Shown: positions 53,767 through 61,469, counted from the first letter of the stretch. The stretch is 64,000 nt of DNA from Aeriscardovia aeriphila (GCF_002259595.1 NZ_MWWU01000001.1:62001-126000); one strand, 5' to 3'. Notes: generated by a model not told the origin, from the letters alone. Made by a program: numbers and translations.

Positions 53767-53940
53767 ATGAATAGAATCCTATCTCTGCAACAACTGCCAG
53801 CGTCCACAAGCAGTGTAAATCAGCACATTAGAGATATGGGTAGCAGCTCATCAAGCAGCAGTTCAAGCAGCAGTAGCGTCGATGTAAACGTCGGCAAGGG
53901 CAGTGTAGTTAAAAGCTTTGTCAGTATCATCTGCCTATAG
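53767..53940 (+). CDS. Ser-rich precursor peptide, class III lanthipeptide-like
   Basis: A 57-residue peptide with a perfect ribosome-binding site (AAAGGAG, seven bases upstream). The N-terminus is MNRILSLQQLPAS; ILxLQxL is the leader motif recognised by class III (LanKC) synthetases. Residues 26-37 are twelve Ser in a row, then VDVNVGKGS and the end KSFVSIICL, which contains S50-x2-S53-x2-C56. Class III enzymes make labionin from S-x2-S-x3-C, so the spacing differs by one. There is only one Cys. It is followed by an ABC permease gene after 40 bases. It is too short for ordinary gene finders. Alternatives are an unrelated secreted or leader peptide; the leader motif and the nearby LanKC-like remnant support the RiPP reading. 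Confidence 0.7.
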   Translation: MNRILSLQQLPASTSSVNQHIRDMGSSSSSSSSSSSSVDVNVGKGSVVKSFVSIICL

Positions 53941-53980
53941 AAATTGAGTTACACCCCTGAATCAACATATAGGAGGATCA

Positions 53981-54757
53981 ATGAGAACGAATCTATATCA
54001 AGTAAATACAACATTCATCAAGCAAATTGCTCTTGAATTGAGAATCTTTCTCATTGATGCTCGGTTTGAGACCACTGCGATTTTCATTAACTTCATTCTT
54101 CCAAGCGCAGTACTAATTTTTACAGTTCTCAATACACCTCAGCAACTAATCAGCGATTCCACCTCTGCGAGGATCATTTTCCAGTTCACTACTTATATCT
54201 GCCTGACAACTGTAATGAACTTAGTTATCTCCTACCTTGTCAGCAGCAGACAAGAAGGAATTCTCCTTACTCACACTCATCTTTTTGGATCTCCCAGACC
54301 ATTTATCATGGGACTCATCCTTGGGCAATCCCTAGTTTCTACTGCCGAATCGGTACTGTTGAGCATACTAGGCATGTCCCTAACAAACTATTTCAATTGG
54401 AAGCTCATCCTAGCAGTTGCAATTGGTATACCACTTGCAACATTCATTCTCTCTTTCTTCCTATTGCCTCTGGCCCTATCTTATGGAACTGCAAGTAGCT
54501 CTGCCGCAGTTATTTCAGTAATTCTCTTGATACTCTTTAATCTGCCGAAAGAGGGGTCTCATCCTTTCCTAACATTTGTTCTGCAATTGAACCCTGTATA
54601 TTTCACTCAAAATGTTCAATCGTTCTTGCTGTCGACGGCAAGTATGAAAATCATTCCTCTATCTATGGGGAACTGCTTTGTGATCATCCTTTCGATACTT
54701 TCGAGCATTATCTCAATAAAACACCTTCCGCTAAGACCTCTGCTTAAGAGAGCTTAA
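53981..54757 (+). CDS. ABC-2-type transporter permease
   Basis: A 258-residue protein with about six hydrophobic segments and low G+C. The arrangement (first helix after a 30-residue basic start, 'TTYICLTTVMNLVISYLVSSRQEGILLTHTHLFGSPRPF', two long helices, C-terminal pair) fits ABC-2 permeases that export peptides or drugs. AGGAGG lies five bases before the ATG. It has no ATPase on its own strand; the ATPase gene at 55421-56182 faces it from the other side of the remnant region. Together with the peptide gene it is a natural export/immunity pair. Confidence 0.75.
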   Translation: MRTNLYQVNTTFIKQIALELRIFLIDARFETTAIFINFILPSAVLIFTVLNTPQQLISDSTSARIIFQFTTYICLTTVMNLVISYLVSSRQEGILLTHTHLFGSPRPFIMGLILGQSLVSTAESVLLSILGMSLTNYFNWKLILAVAIGIPLATFILSFFLLPLALSYGTASSSAAVISVILLILFNLPKEGSHPFLTFVLQLNPVYFTQNVQSFLLSTASMKIIPLSMGNCFVIILSILSSIISIKHLPLRPLLKRA

Positions 54758-54787
54758 GCATGATCAGTGGATAGAAAACACCTTGTT

Positions 54788-54820
54788 GAACCGCATCCTA
54801 ATTCAGATGCGGTTCATTTG
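54788..54820 (+). terminator. Terminator after the permease gene
   Basis: The stem gaaccgcatc / gatgcggttc (10 bases) with an 8-base loop is followed by atttg. The T-run is short. Confidence 0.75.
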
Positions 54821-54849
54821 TAGACTTACAAGCCTGATAGTACCTATGA

Positions 54850-55100
54850 ATTGAAAGTGAGCAGCATACGTGACACGTTCTGCCCTGACACGTTTACTAA
54901 CACGACGAGACACAATCCCCTTACGTGTTCGAGTTTTCACCTAAGTTCGCAAAACATGCAAACGAGGATAACCCAACTGATTCACAGTATGGGAATACGC
55001 ACCTAACTTCCAATACAAACGAACAGCTTTAACCTTGCTCTCACTCACCCGCACAGAAACCTCCAACAAACTGTTCGAGCAACAGATCGGCCGATAATCC
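54850..55100 (-). pseudogene. IS3-family transposase (OrfA) remnant
   Basis: Read on the minus strand, the conceptual frame gives 'VSESKVKAVRLYWKLGAYSHTVNQLGYPRLHVLRT' and then a TAG (54941-54943) where a Trp codon is usual, continuing as VKTRTRKG. The pattern '(K/R)AVxLYxxxG....xxxLGYP....LxxW' is that of the helix-turn-helix part of IS3-type OrfA. It has no start codon and no complete OrfB. It lies beside the decayed synthetase remnant, so the insertion may have caused the loss. Confidence is limited because only about 40 residues can be compared. Confidence 0.6.
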
Positions 55101-55137
55101 TAATTCGAGTTATAGAGACCTCCAAACCTAAAATACG

Positions 55138-55193
55138 AACTGCTCCCTGATAATCGATCGATTTCATATCCGTTCGATTATCAGGGAGCAGTT
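55138..55193. repeat. Perfect 20-base inverted repeat
   Basis: AACTGCTCCCTGATAATCGA (55138-55157) and its exact complement (55174-55193) flank a 16-base spacer, between the IS3-like and LanKC-like remnants. The right end meets the remnant's TAA stop. It may be a terminator of the lost gene on the minus strand or an insertion-sequence end. It contains TGATAATC in both arms but not the full motif. Confidence 0.85.
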
Positions 55194-55379
55194 TTACGCA
55201 TACATAGCAAATAATCTTAACTTAGATGAATGCAGTGGAAACCACTCACTCCAACTGCCTTCTTCAGAAATACTGTGGAAAGCAAGAAGAATACCTGCTG
55301 ATCCAGAGATATAGTCTGTGCTGCATTTATAGCCAAACCAACCTGGGACTAATACTTCAGAATCATCTCTGAGGAGATA
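55194..55379 (-). pseudogene. LanKC (class III lanthipeptide synthetase) C-terminal remnant
   Basis: The 61-codon frame reads YLLRDDSEVLVPGWFGYKC, then STDYISGSAGILLAF and SEEGSWSEWFPLH, before a stop at 55194-55196. The block C-STDYISGSAGILLAF matches the end of the cyclase (LanC-like) domain of class III synthetases (pattern L-S-x-D-x-x-T/S-G-x-A-G-V/I-x-L-A-L), and the following Trp-rich segment is also typical. It has no start codon and no ribosome-binding site; a stop (55380-55382) precedes it. A full enzyme needs about 850 residues (lyase, kinase, cyclase), and none of that remains here. This comparison is by memory of the family, not an alignment. Confidence 0.65.
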
Positions 55380-55420
55380 TTAAACAGTTGGTTCCCTTTG
55401 GTCAAACCTTCAGAGGAGGT

Positions 55421-56182
55421 TCACTCTTGCCCAAGCAGATTGCGGAAAATGTCTGACGACTGATGCGCATTCTCCCTCTTGAGGAATGAGGAAGCTTTCC
55501 CCGCGCGAATACGAGGTGTAGACAGCCCAGCCTGCTCTTCCATACTCCCCTGTTCCGTCAAACCAGTACCACGCATACCTTCGTCGCTCACAATGATGAG
55601 CCAAGGGTCACCGAAGAGGAAAATTTGTTCCATGCTGTGGAGGGTGACAACAACTGTCCTCTGCATCGTTTTCTGCAGTTGCTGAGAATCACTACCTGGA
55701 GTGGGCAAGAGTGACGTGATGGCATCAGCTATGAGGGTAGCATTGTAAGGGTCGACTCCTGAAAGCGGCTCGTCGAACAGGTACAGTTCTCGGTTCAACA
55801 TGCATGCGCTCCACACGCTGACAATCTGGGCTTGACCTCCCGACAGCATTCCCATCCGAGTTTTCCGGTGAGGCTCAAGAATTTGAATAAGCTTGTTCAG
55901 CACATCGGGAGAATTCCCCGCAGCTTCCGGCCCAGAAATGCCATCGATCTGCCGAATAATATCGATTTGTTCACTCACAGTCAGCGATTCAAATAAGCCA
56001 TGGTTCTGAGTGATATATGCCGTATTGGGTCGAACTGATTGCGTATCGTTTCCGTTCTCATCAATCTCGCCAGCAAGCGTATCCAGAAGAGTTGTTTTTC
56101 CAATTCCATTTCGACCAATAACGAGATTTACACAGTCATGAGCGAAGGGAATTTGCGAAACTTGGAATACCGGACGTACCAT
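55421..56182 (-). CDS. ABC transporter ATP-binding protein (peptide/lantibiotic export type)
   Basis: A 253-residue ATPase with Walker A GRNGIGKTT (about 21-29), a Q-loop 'TAYITQNHGLFESLTVSEQ', signature 'MLSGGQAQIVSVWSA' (about 112), Walker B 'LYLFDEPLSGVDP' (about 132) and switch His 'VVVTLHSM'. The start at 56182 has AGGAGG five bases upstream; the longer frame upstream lies in the preceding gene's 3' end. It is the natural partner of the ABC-2 permease at 53981. Its stop is 41 bases before the LanKC-like remnant. Confidence 0.88.
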   Translation of the reverse strand: MVRPVFQVSQIPFAHDCVNLVIGRNGIGKTTLLDTLAGEIDENGNDTQSVRPNTAYITQNHGLFESLTVSEQIDIIRQIDGISGPEAAGNSPDVLNKLIQILEPHRKTRMGMLSGGQAQIVSVWSACMLNRELYLFDEPLSGVDPYNATLIADAITSLLPTPGSDSQQLQKTMQRTVVVTLHSMEQIFLFGDPWLIIVSDEGMRGTGLTEQGSMEEQAGLSTPRIRAGKASSFLKRENAHQSSDIFRNLLGQE

Positions 56183-56231
56183 TTTTCCTCCTGATGTTGG
56201 TGTTGGTTTGTTAGCTATATCTGTTGTTTCG

Positions 56232-56786
56232 TTAAGCAACAGGTGGTTTCCCACATCTATCTCGGAATATTTCTTCCGAAAGTTTCCCTTGTTTATCGCT
56301 AAATGTTTCGCTGACAATACCTGTCAGCACGATGTTTCCATGATTGTCAAGATTGATGAAACGAGCAGAGGGAAAATGCTGCATCTCATTAAGGTTGTTA
56401 ACACTCACCACTGCAATGCTCTTTTCCTTTCTTCGCTCAGCACATATGTCAGCCAGAAGGTCAGCACGGTCTTTCCTTTCAGCGGTAGAAGAAAAAGACG
56501 GACCAAAGAAATACACCGACCGGTTGAGATGAGCGATTTCCCACATCATGACCACATTCCTTACAGAACCCGATACATGGTTGATACGCGCCTTCCGATA
56601 AGGACTAAGTTCTTCTTCCATTGCCTTCAGCAATACTGGAAATCTTGAGCTCTGCTCTTGGGGAAGAGGAGGATCGACCTGCGCCATCAACTTCATGTGT
56701 TGCTTCACAGTAAGCTCCTGGTACGGCATAGTGAGCACAAGAGCACTAGGGGCAGCACATCCGCGAGGAATGAAAAGCGCATGCAC
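56232..56786 (-). pseudogene. Degenerate ABC ATPase lacking Walker A
   Basis: A 184-codon frame that aligns by eye to the second two thirds of the neighbouring ATPase: 'TMPYQELTVKQHMKLMAQ' corresponds to the Q-loop (Gln lost), 'INHVSGSVRNVVMMWEIAHLNRSVYFFGPSFSS' to the signature and Walker B (both catalytic carboxylates lost), and 'SIAVVSVNNLNEMQHF' to the switch (His lost). No P-loop is present. An ATG with GGAGGAGGG upstream at about 56837 leads into a different frame, so a frameshift or deletion near the 5' end may explain the loss. It might instead be a structural, non-hydrolysing partner. Confidence 0.7.
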
Positions 56787-57166
56787 AGAATAAAATAATG
56801 AAATGGCCGTGCCTGCCCTACGCTAGCTGTCATTGTGAAATCCCTCCTCCCCTGGCTTAGAAGTTCCTTCACGTCAAAAGGCTACGTTGCCTCTTCGTAC
56901 TCAAGAAATCAGTGTCTGTTTTCTCGCAATATACTTCACAAGAAATGATGCAGTACATTTGTTATCGCCGTATACGGCCATGTGACGTTACACGTGAAAC
57001 GCCTTCCCAACCAGATCGTTATCGTGAAGCCGGCACTAGCAGAGGAAAAAATGACAGCCGCATATGCTCAAAATAGTTCCTCTCCCCTTTCTCTTCGCCG
57101 CAAGCCAGTAGAATGGCAACTTCTTTATGAGTAGAATGACAAGAGTTAGTGGGCGAAAGGAAGAAC
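56787..57166. other. Right border of the island and khpA promoter region
   Basis: Reading 56860-57110, I see no protein-like frame. The khpA promoter must lie here because rpsP is 6.4 kb away and terminated. The surrounding region is A/T-rich, with an imperfect palindrome (tgtgacgttacacgt, 56980-56994). Confidence 0.45.
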
Positions 57167-57409
57167 ATGCTAGCTGAAGCACTGAAGCACCTGATTAGCA
57201 ATATCGTTGATTTCCCTGCCGATGTGTCCGTTCGTGACATCGACACTTCTCGCGGCGAAATGTTGCGCGTGCGCGTCAACCCGGAGGATATTGGCCGTGT
57301 GATTGGCCGTGGCGGACGCACTGCTACTGCTTTGCGCACTGTCGTTGACGCCATTGCTGGTGAGCATGTGCGCGTCGACATCATGGATAACCGTCGCTCT
57401 CGTCGATAA
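57167..57409 (+). CDS. khpA: KhpA-type KH-domain RNA-binding protein
   Basis: 80 residues forming a single KH domain with the GxxG loop as VIGRGGRTATALRTV. It is a small RNA chaperone (YlqC/KhpA) that lies between rpsP and rimM in most Gram-positive bacteria. ATG 57167 has GAAAGGAAGAAC upstream; an in-frame GTG six codons earlier is less likely. It has kept its place next to rimM despite the island. Confidence 0.92.
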   Translation: MLAEALKHLISNIVDFPADVSVRDIDTSRGEMLRVRVNPEDIGRVIGRGGRTATALRTVVDAIAGEHVRVDIMDNRRSRR

Positions 57410-57525
57410 AATACGCGAGATGCTTGGCAATAAGGAATAATCCTGGTAACGCCGATCACGCCACCCCTATTACCATCCTTATGCCATCCAGTCTTGTCAA
57501 TCGTCGCCCAATTGTGAGGGAGTGT

Positions 57526-58065
57526 ATGCCTCGTACCGATAATCTCGAGAACCTCGTTCGCGTGTGCGTGATAGGCCGAGCTCAAGGTTTGCACGGTGAA
57601 GTCAATGTTCTCTCTTACACCGACTCTCCTGACGAGCGTTTTGCTCGCGGCTCTGAGCTTGTCGACGGCGGAGGTCGTACGTACCGGGTGCGCTCAGCCC
57701 GCCAGTTCAAACGTCGCTGGATTCTCAAGTTTTCCGGCGTGAGTGACCGAAACGCAGCCGAAGCTCTCAACGGAACAACTCTCTACGCTGAGCAAACTTA
57801 TGAGAATGAGAGCGAAGAAGACGATGTTGACGAGGGTATTTACTACGAAGACCTCATCGGCATGCGCGCTCAACTGGCTGACGGCACGAACCTGGGTGAG
57901 GTGACGGACGTTCAGGAAGCTCCAGCCCAATTGCTGCTCGTTGTGCGCGAACCTCAGGGCCATGAGTCATTAGTTCCTTATGTAGAGGCGATTGTTCCTG
58001 ATGTTGATTTGGACAATCGTATTCTCACTCTGGACCCGCCTGCAGGTTTGTTGCAAGAACACTGA
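57526..58065 (+). CDS. rimM: Ribosome maturation factor RimM
   Basis: 179 residues. The N-terminal domain begins VRVCVIGRAQGLHGEVNVLSYTDSPDERFARG and the C-terminal PRC barrel has YYEDLIGMRAQLADGTNLGEVTDVQEAPAQLLLVV and 'LVPYVEAIVPDVDLDNRILTLDPPAGL'. It assists 30S head assembly by binding S19. I start at ATG 57526 (GAGGGA upstream), so the first residues are MPRTDNLENLVRV: the motif-coded RTDNLEN lies directly at the N-terminus ahead of the conserved fold. The khpA-rimM gap is 116 bases. Confidence 0.93.
   Translation: MPRTDNLENLVRVCVIGRAQGLHGEVNVLSYTDSPDERFARGSELVDGGGRTYRVRSARQFKRRWILKFSGVSDRNAAEALNGTTLYAEQTYENESEEDDVDEGIYYEDLIGMRAQLADGTNLGEVTDVQEAPAQLLLVVREPQGHESLVPYVEAIVPDVDLDNRILTLDPPAGLLQEH
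57537..57550 (+). repeat. Near-exact motif copy at the rimM start
   Basis: ccgataatctcgag: one base from the exact core (CTGATAATCT), coding TDNLE at residues 4-8, before the conserved fold. The downstream TDNLE spelling and extension match the other coding copies. Confidence 0.6.
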
Positions 58066-58143
58066 GGACGCCTCTTTTTCTGGCGCATCCTGTGAGTTTG
58101 TTTGTTTGCCGGCCTTCTTACCCATTGTGACAAGTGATTACCT

Positions 58144-59046
58144 ATGCTTCTTGATATTGTTTCCGTTTTCCCTGACTACTTCAGCATTTTGAACCTCTCG
58201 CTTCTGGGGAAAGCTCAGGCTGATGGGCTTGTTGAGGTACGCGCTCACAATCTGCGTGATTGGACTCACGACGTGCACCATTCTGTCGATGACACTCCTG
58301 TCGGCGGCGGGGCTGGAATGGTGATGAAGCCGGAAATTTGGGCTTCGTGCTTGGATGAGCTGTTGGGTATGCCTGCGCTCACTGTGGATGCTTCTGCTCA
58401 AGCTATGGCGAATGCTACTGCTGACCTCGCGTCGTCTTTTTCTTCTGGCTACGCTCCAGATTATCAGCCTTCTTCTTCACCCGCGGATGATGAAAAACCG
58501 GTGTTAATCTTCCCGGACCCTTCAGCTCCGCTTTTTACTCAGGCTGCAGCTCAGGAATTGTCTCGCCACCACCATCTTGTGTTTGGGTGCGGCCGTTACG
58601 AGGGTATTGATGCTCGTGTGGGGCAGTATTATGCGGCTCAAGGAGTGGATGTTCGAGAGTATTCTCTCGGTGATTATGTTCTCAACGGTGGTGAAGTTGC
58701 CGTCTGCGTGATGATTGAGGCTATCACGCGCTTGATTCCTGGATTTATGGGTAACCCTGATTCGATTGTGGATGAGTCGTATACGGGTGAGCCGCTGCTG
58801 GAGCATCGTCAGTTTACTCGTCCGACGACATGGCGAGGCTTGTCTGTGCCGCCGATTTTGACGTCGGGAGACCATGCGAAGGTGGATCGTTTTCGTCGTG
58901 ATGAAAAGTTAGTGCGGACGAATGCTGTGCGCCCGGACCTTATCGAGAAGTTAGATACTCATTCTTTGGATAAAGCTGACCGCAAGCTTCTCATGAGCTT
59001 GGGGTGGGATGTGAGTGGGGACCATCCTCGTCGTGCGCGCAAGTAG
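58144..59046 (+). CDS. trmD: tRNA (guanine-N1)-methyltransferase TrmD
   Basis: 300 residues. It methylates G37 of tRNA next to the anticodon. The knot sequences '[63 protein letters not shown]', '[16 protein letters not shown]', '[42 protein letters not shown]' and '[10 protein letters not shown]' are all present. An insert of about 35 residues rich in Ala, Ser and Pro (near 83-118) contains a motif copy (58458). The family normally lacks it, so the protein is longer than usual. It follows rimM after 78 bases. Confidence 0.96.
   Translation: MLLDIVSVFPDYFSILNLSLLGKAQADGLVEVRAHNLRDWTHDVHHSVDDTPVGGGAGMVMKPEIWASCLDELLGMPALTVDASAQAMANATADLASSFSSGYAPDYQPSSSPADDEKPVLIFPDPSAPLFTQAAAQELSRHHHLVFGCGRYEGIDARVGQYYAAQGVDVREYSLGDYVLNGGEVAVCVMIEAITRLIPGFMGNPDSIVDESYTGEPLLEHRQFTRPTTWRGLSVPPILTSGDHAKVDRFRRDEKLVRTNAVRPDLIEKLDTHSLDKADRKLLMSLGWDVSGDHPRRARK
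58458..58467 (-). repeat. CTGATAATCT motif copy inside trmD
   Basis: AGATTATCAG on the plus strand. It lies in the variable Ala/Ser/Pro insert (coding DYQ) and not in the knot, so it costs little. Confidence 0.65.
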
Positions 59047-59161
59047 GAATTGAGGCCTGAGTCCAGCGAGTTGCTTCAGCTGAAGGCGTGGCAATTTACC
59101 TGCTCCCCCTGCGAACCTTAAAATAGAGGCGTAGGTTTGTGCCTCGTAGAAGGGAGAGAGA

Positions 59162-59566
59162 ATGGTCACACTCACTGAAGAAATGAAGGCCATGATCAAG
59201 GACAATCTTGGCTATGTTGCAACTGTTGATGAGAACGGAAACCCAGATGTCGGCCCTAAGATGTCGTTGACGGTTCTCGATGATTCTCACATTATGTACT
59301 ATGAGCGCACTGCTCGTCAGACTTTGGAAAACTTGCGCGCTAATGGCAAGCTCGTCATCGCTGTTGCTAACTTGGCAACGAAGAAGGGCTTCCGTTTCAA
59401 GGGCGATGTTGTTTTGCACAAGGATGATGACATTTATGCAGATGCCATCAAGTTCGCTGATGAGCATGGTCTCAAGCATCCAGAGGTTGTTCCAGTGATG
59501 GAAGTCCGCCGCGTTGAGCTTCTCGACGCTGGTCCAAAGGCTGGCACCTTGCTCGTGGAAGGCTGA
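59162..59566 (+). CDS. Pyridoxamine 5'-phosphate oxidase-family (FMN-binding split barrel) protein
   Basis: A 134-residue protein of the PNPOx-like fold: 'MVTLTEEMKAMIKDNLGYVATVDENGNPDVGPKMSLTVLDDSHIMYYERTARQTLENLRANGKLVIAVAN' is the FMN-binding half, and 'VRRVELLDAGPKAG' ends it. Family members bind FMN or F420/haem and act in redox stress or on small molecules; the ligand is not visible. AGAAGGGAGAGA lies next to the ATG at 59162. It appears monocistronic. Confidence 0.85.
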   Translation: MVTLTEEMKAMIKDNLGYVATVDENGNPDVGPKMSLTVLDDSHIMYYERTARQTLENLRANGKLVIAVANLATKKGFRFKGDVVLHKDDDIYADAIKFADEHGLKHPEVVPVMEVRRVELLDAGPKAGTLLVEG

Positions 59567-59631
59567 GATTATTAGCATGCGATGAGGTTGCGATACAACT
59601 TTCGTCGCACGTTTTTTCACTTTCACGCTGA

Positions 59632-59663
59632 GGGGAGCTTTCTTGCGAAGCTCCCCCCCCCCT
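59632..59663 (+). terminator. Hairpin ending in a ten-C run
   Basis: ggggagctt (59632-59640) pairs with aagctcccc (59648-59656) around a seven-base loop; the right arm merges into C10 (59653-59662). The T-rich tail (atttgtttta) is weak. The homopolymer run may vary in length. Confidence 0.65.
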
Positions 59664-59715
59664 ATTTGTTTTATCAGCGCTCTCCTTCCTTATTCAGGAA
59701 AACGATAATGACAAT

Positions 59716-59725
59716 CTGATAATCT
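59716..59725 (+). repeat. CTGATAATCT motif copy, intergenic
   Basis: Continues as caaatgac rather than aagaaa, so it is a core-only copy. It stands 80 bases before another exact copy in the same direction. Confidence 0.65.
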
Positions 59726-59795
59726 CAAATGACAAACACGACGCTGTGCATAGTGGCGAGAAAAAAACAGGACAGTGGTGTTCCGGTTTGCCGTA

Positions 59796-59812
59796 CTGAT
59801 AATCTGAAGAAA
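59796..59812 (+). repeat. CTGATAATCT motif copy just upstream of rsmD
   Basis: Reads CTGATAATCTGAAGAAA, ending 16 bases before the rsmD ATG. Its 3' end runs into the ribosome-binding site (GAAGGAGG), so it lies in the leader. Confidence 0.75.
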
Positions 59813-59828
59813 GTGAAGGAGGACGAGC

Positions 59829-60503
59829 ATGCGCCTAATTTCTGGCATTTTCAAGGGTTTTGAGGTGAAAGCTCCTCATGCGGGGACTCGGCCAACGACA
59901 GACCGTGCCAAAGAGGGGATTTTCTCGCATCTTGAGTCGGAGAATATGCTGGACGGTGTTGCTGTGCTTGACCTTTTTGCAGGTACGGGCACTCTTGGTT
60001 TTGAGGCGCTGTCACGAGGTGCATGCTCGCTGGTGCTCGTCGATAATTCTTCCCAAGCTTATGCGCTATTGAATGATGCCCTGCGTCGTATGCGTAAACT
60101 AGGCGCGTGGGATTCTTCTCATATGCAAGCCAGCGTTCGGCGGATGAATGCGCAGAATTTTGTGGCGTACTTGGCTTCTCCCCGCATAGATTCCCCTCAG
60201 AAATCCCTCTCAACGCTACCTTCTGGCGAGCTCCCTTCCCAGGAGGCGAGCGAGCTTTCTGAAAAGCAAGAACAGTGGGATCTCGTGTTTCTTGACCCTC
60301 CTTACGCTTTCTCGGATGAAGCATTTAACCAGTTAATGGCCGATCTGGCACAGACGGGAAGGCTTTCCTCAGTGTGTGAAATTGTAGCGGAACGCTCGTC
60401 TCGTACTGCAATTCCGATGCCTCCCGATGGGTGGAGCATTGAGCAAAGCAAGAAATATGGAGAAACAGTTATCTATTACATTGTGCGAGCAGAAAGCTTG
60501 TGA
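59829..60503 (+). CDS. rsmD: 16S rRNA (guanine(966)-N2)-methyltransferase RsmD
   Basis: 224 residues. It methylates G966 of 16S rRNA. The N-terminal 'MRLISGIFKGFEVKAPHAGTRPTTDRAKEGIFSHLE' and the SAM motif 'VLDLFAGTGTLGFEALSRGA', followed by the catalytic LDPPYAFSDEAF (about 155), are clear. A linker (about 117-147; DSPQKSLSTLPSGELPSQEAS) is longer than usual. AAGGAGG lies seven bases upstream of the ATG at 59829, and a motif copy lies just before that site. Confidence 0.94.
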   Translation: MRLISGIFKGFEVKAPHAGTRPTTDRAKEGIFSHLESENMLDGVAVLDLFAGTGTLGFEALSRGACSLVLVDNSSQAYALLNDALRRMRKLGAWDSSHMQASVRRMNAQNFVAYLASPRIDSPQKSLSTLPSGELPSQEASELSEKQEQWDLVFLDPPYAFSDEAFNQLMADLAQTGRLSSVCEIVAERSSRTAIPMPPDGWSIEQSKKYGETVIYYIVRAESL

Positions 60504-60832
60504 GCCTTGGCTAGGGCTGAAAGTCGGGAATTTTGAGAAAGAATTGAGATCACCACCGAGCATAATCGGAGAACTGTGACAATACTGCAGCAAACTGCCG
60601 GCAATTCAAGGTCCCGCTTTTCAGATTTATTCCCGAAAACTTTTAGTTTCTGATTTAGGCGAAAATACAGTTTTTGTTCAGCTCCTCCCGCTAAGCTGAC
60701 CAACAGAAACAGACAGCTTAGAGGCTGGTGAAGTGGAGCAGGTATTCAACTCTTCGCTGAACTCAACAGCTATCTGCAAGAGAGTGTGAGAATGTGGCAA
60801 GCAATACCACATTCATGGCAGAAGGAGAACTT
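60504..60832. other. Intergenic region between rsmD and the nitroreductase gene
   Basis: There are no clear hairpins. The sequence 60510-60620 is A/T-rich with runs of GA. A promoter-like TTGAGA (60529) and TATAAT-poor downstream sequence are seen. The frame in 60794-60832 is not chosen because it lacks a ribosome-binding site. Confidence 0.35.
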
Positions 60833-61438
60833 ATGGAATCCGCAGTGATCAATGCTTTGAAGAATCGTCGCTCTATTTACGCACTGGGTTCTGGCAGCCC
60901 AATCTCCGACGATGAGATCGCTCAGCTCGTCAAGGATGCTGTCGAGGCAATCCCATCCGCTTTCAACGCACAGACTCAGAGCGCTGTCGTTCTCTTCGGT
61001 GAGAAGCATCAGCAGTTGTGGCAGATCGTTCGTGAAACTCTCTTCGCCATGCTCCCAGACGAGGAAGCCAAGGCAAAGACTGGCGCTAAGCTCGACAGCT
61101 TTGCCGCAGGCCATGGCACTGTTCTCTTCTTCTCTGATGTGGCAACTGTTGCTGATCAGCAGAAGAACTTCCCACTCTATGCAGATCACTTCCCACAGTG
61201 GGCTGATGAGGGAATCGGCATGCTCCAGATTGCTGTGTGGGCTGCTTTGGAAGAAGCTGGCTTGGGTGTGAACCTGCAGCACTACAACCCACTCATTGAT
61301 GAGAAGGTTGCTGCAGCCTTTAATATTCCTGCTGGTCGTCAGCTCGTCTCCCAGATGGTGTTTGGCGAGGTGAAGGCTCCTGCCGGTGAGAAGCAGGATA
61401 ACGTCTCTCTCGAAGACCGTTTCAAGGTTCTCAAGTGA
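60833..61438 (+). CDS. Nitroreductase-family FMN oxidoreductase
   Basis: A 201-residue protein of the nitroreductase fold. 'NALKNRRSIYALG' is the N-terminal FMN-phosphate-binding pattern (R-R-S-x-Y/R), followed by 'VEAIPSAFNAQTQSAVVLFG' and 'WAALEEAGLGVNLQHYNPLIDEKVAAAFNIP'. Family members are NAD(P)H-dependent reductases of nitro compounds, quinones or enals. GAAGGAG lies five bases before ATG 60833; the 13 in-frame codons further upstream have no such site. Confidence 0.9.
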   Translation: MESAVINALKNRRSIYALGSGSPISDDEIAQLVKDAVEAIPSAFNAQTQSAVVLFGEKHQQLWQIVRETLFAMLPDEEAKAKTGAKLDSFAAGHGTVLFFSDVATVADQQKNFPLYADHFPQWADEGIGMLQIAVWAALEEAGLGVNLQHYNPLIDEKVAAAFNIPAGRQLVSQMVFGEVKAPAGEKQDNVSLEDRFKVLK

Positions 61439-61469
61439 GCTTGCTCTAAGCTCCGGCTTCTGTTGCTCG

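Noticed and set aside
55138-55193. Tempting reading as two more copies of the CTGATAATCT motif
   Set aside because: Both arms have CTGATAATCG, which lacks the last base of the core and all the AAG/AGAAA extension; I do not count them.
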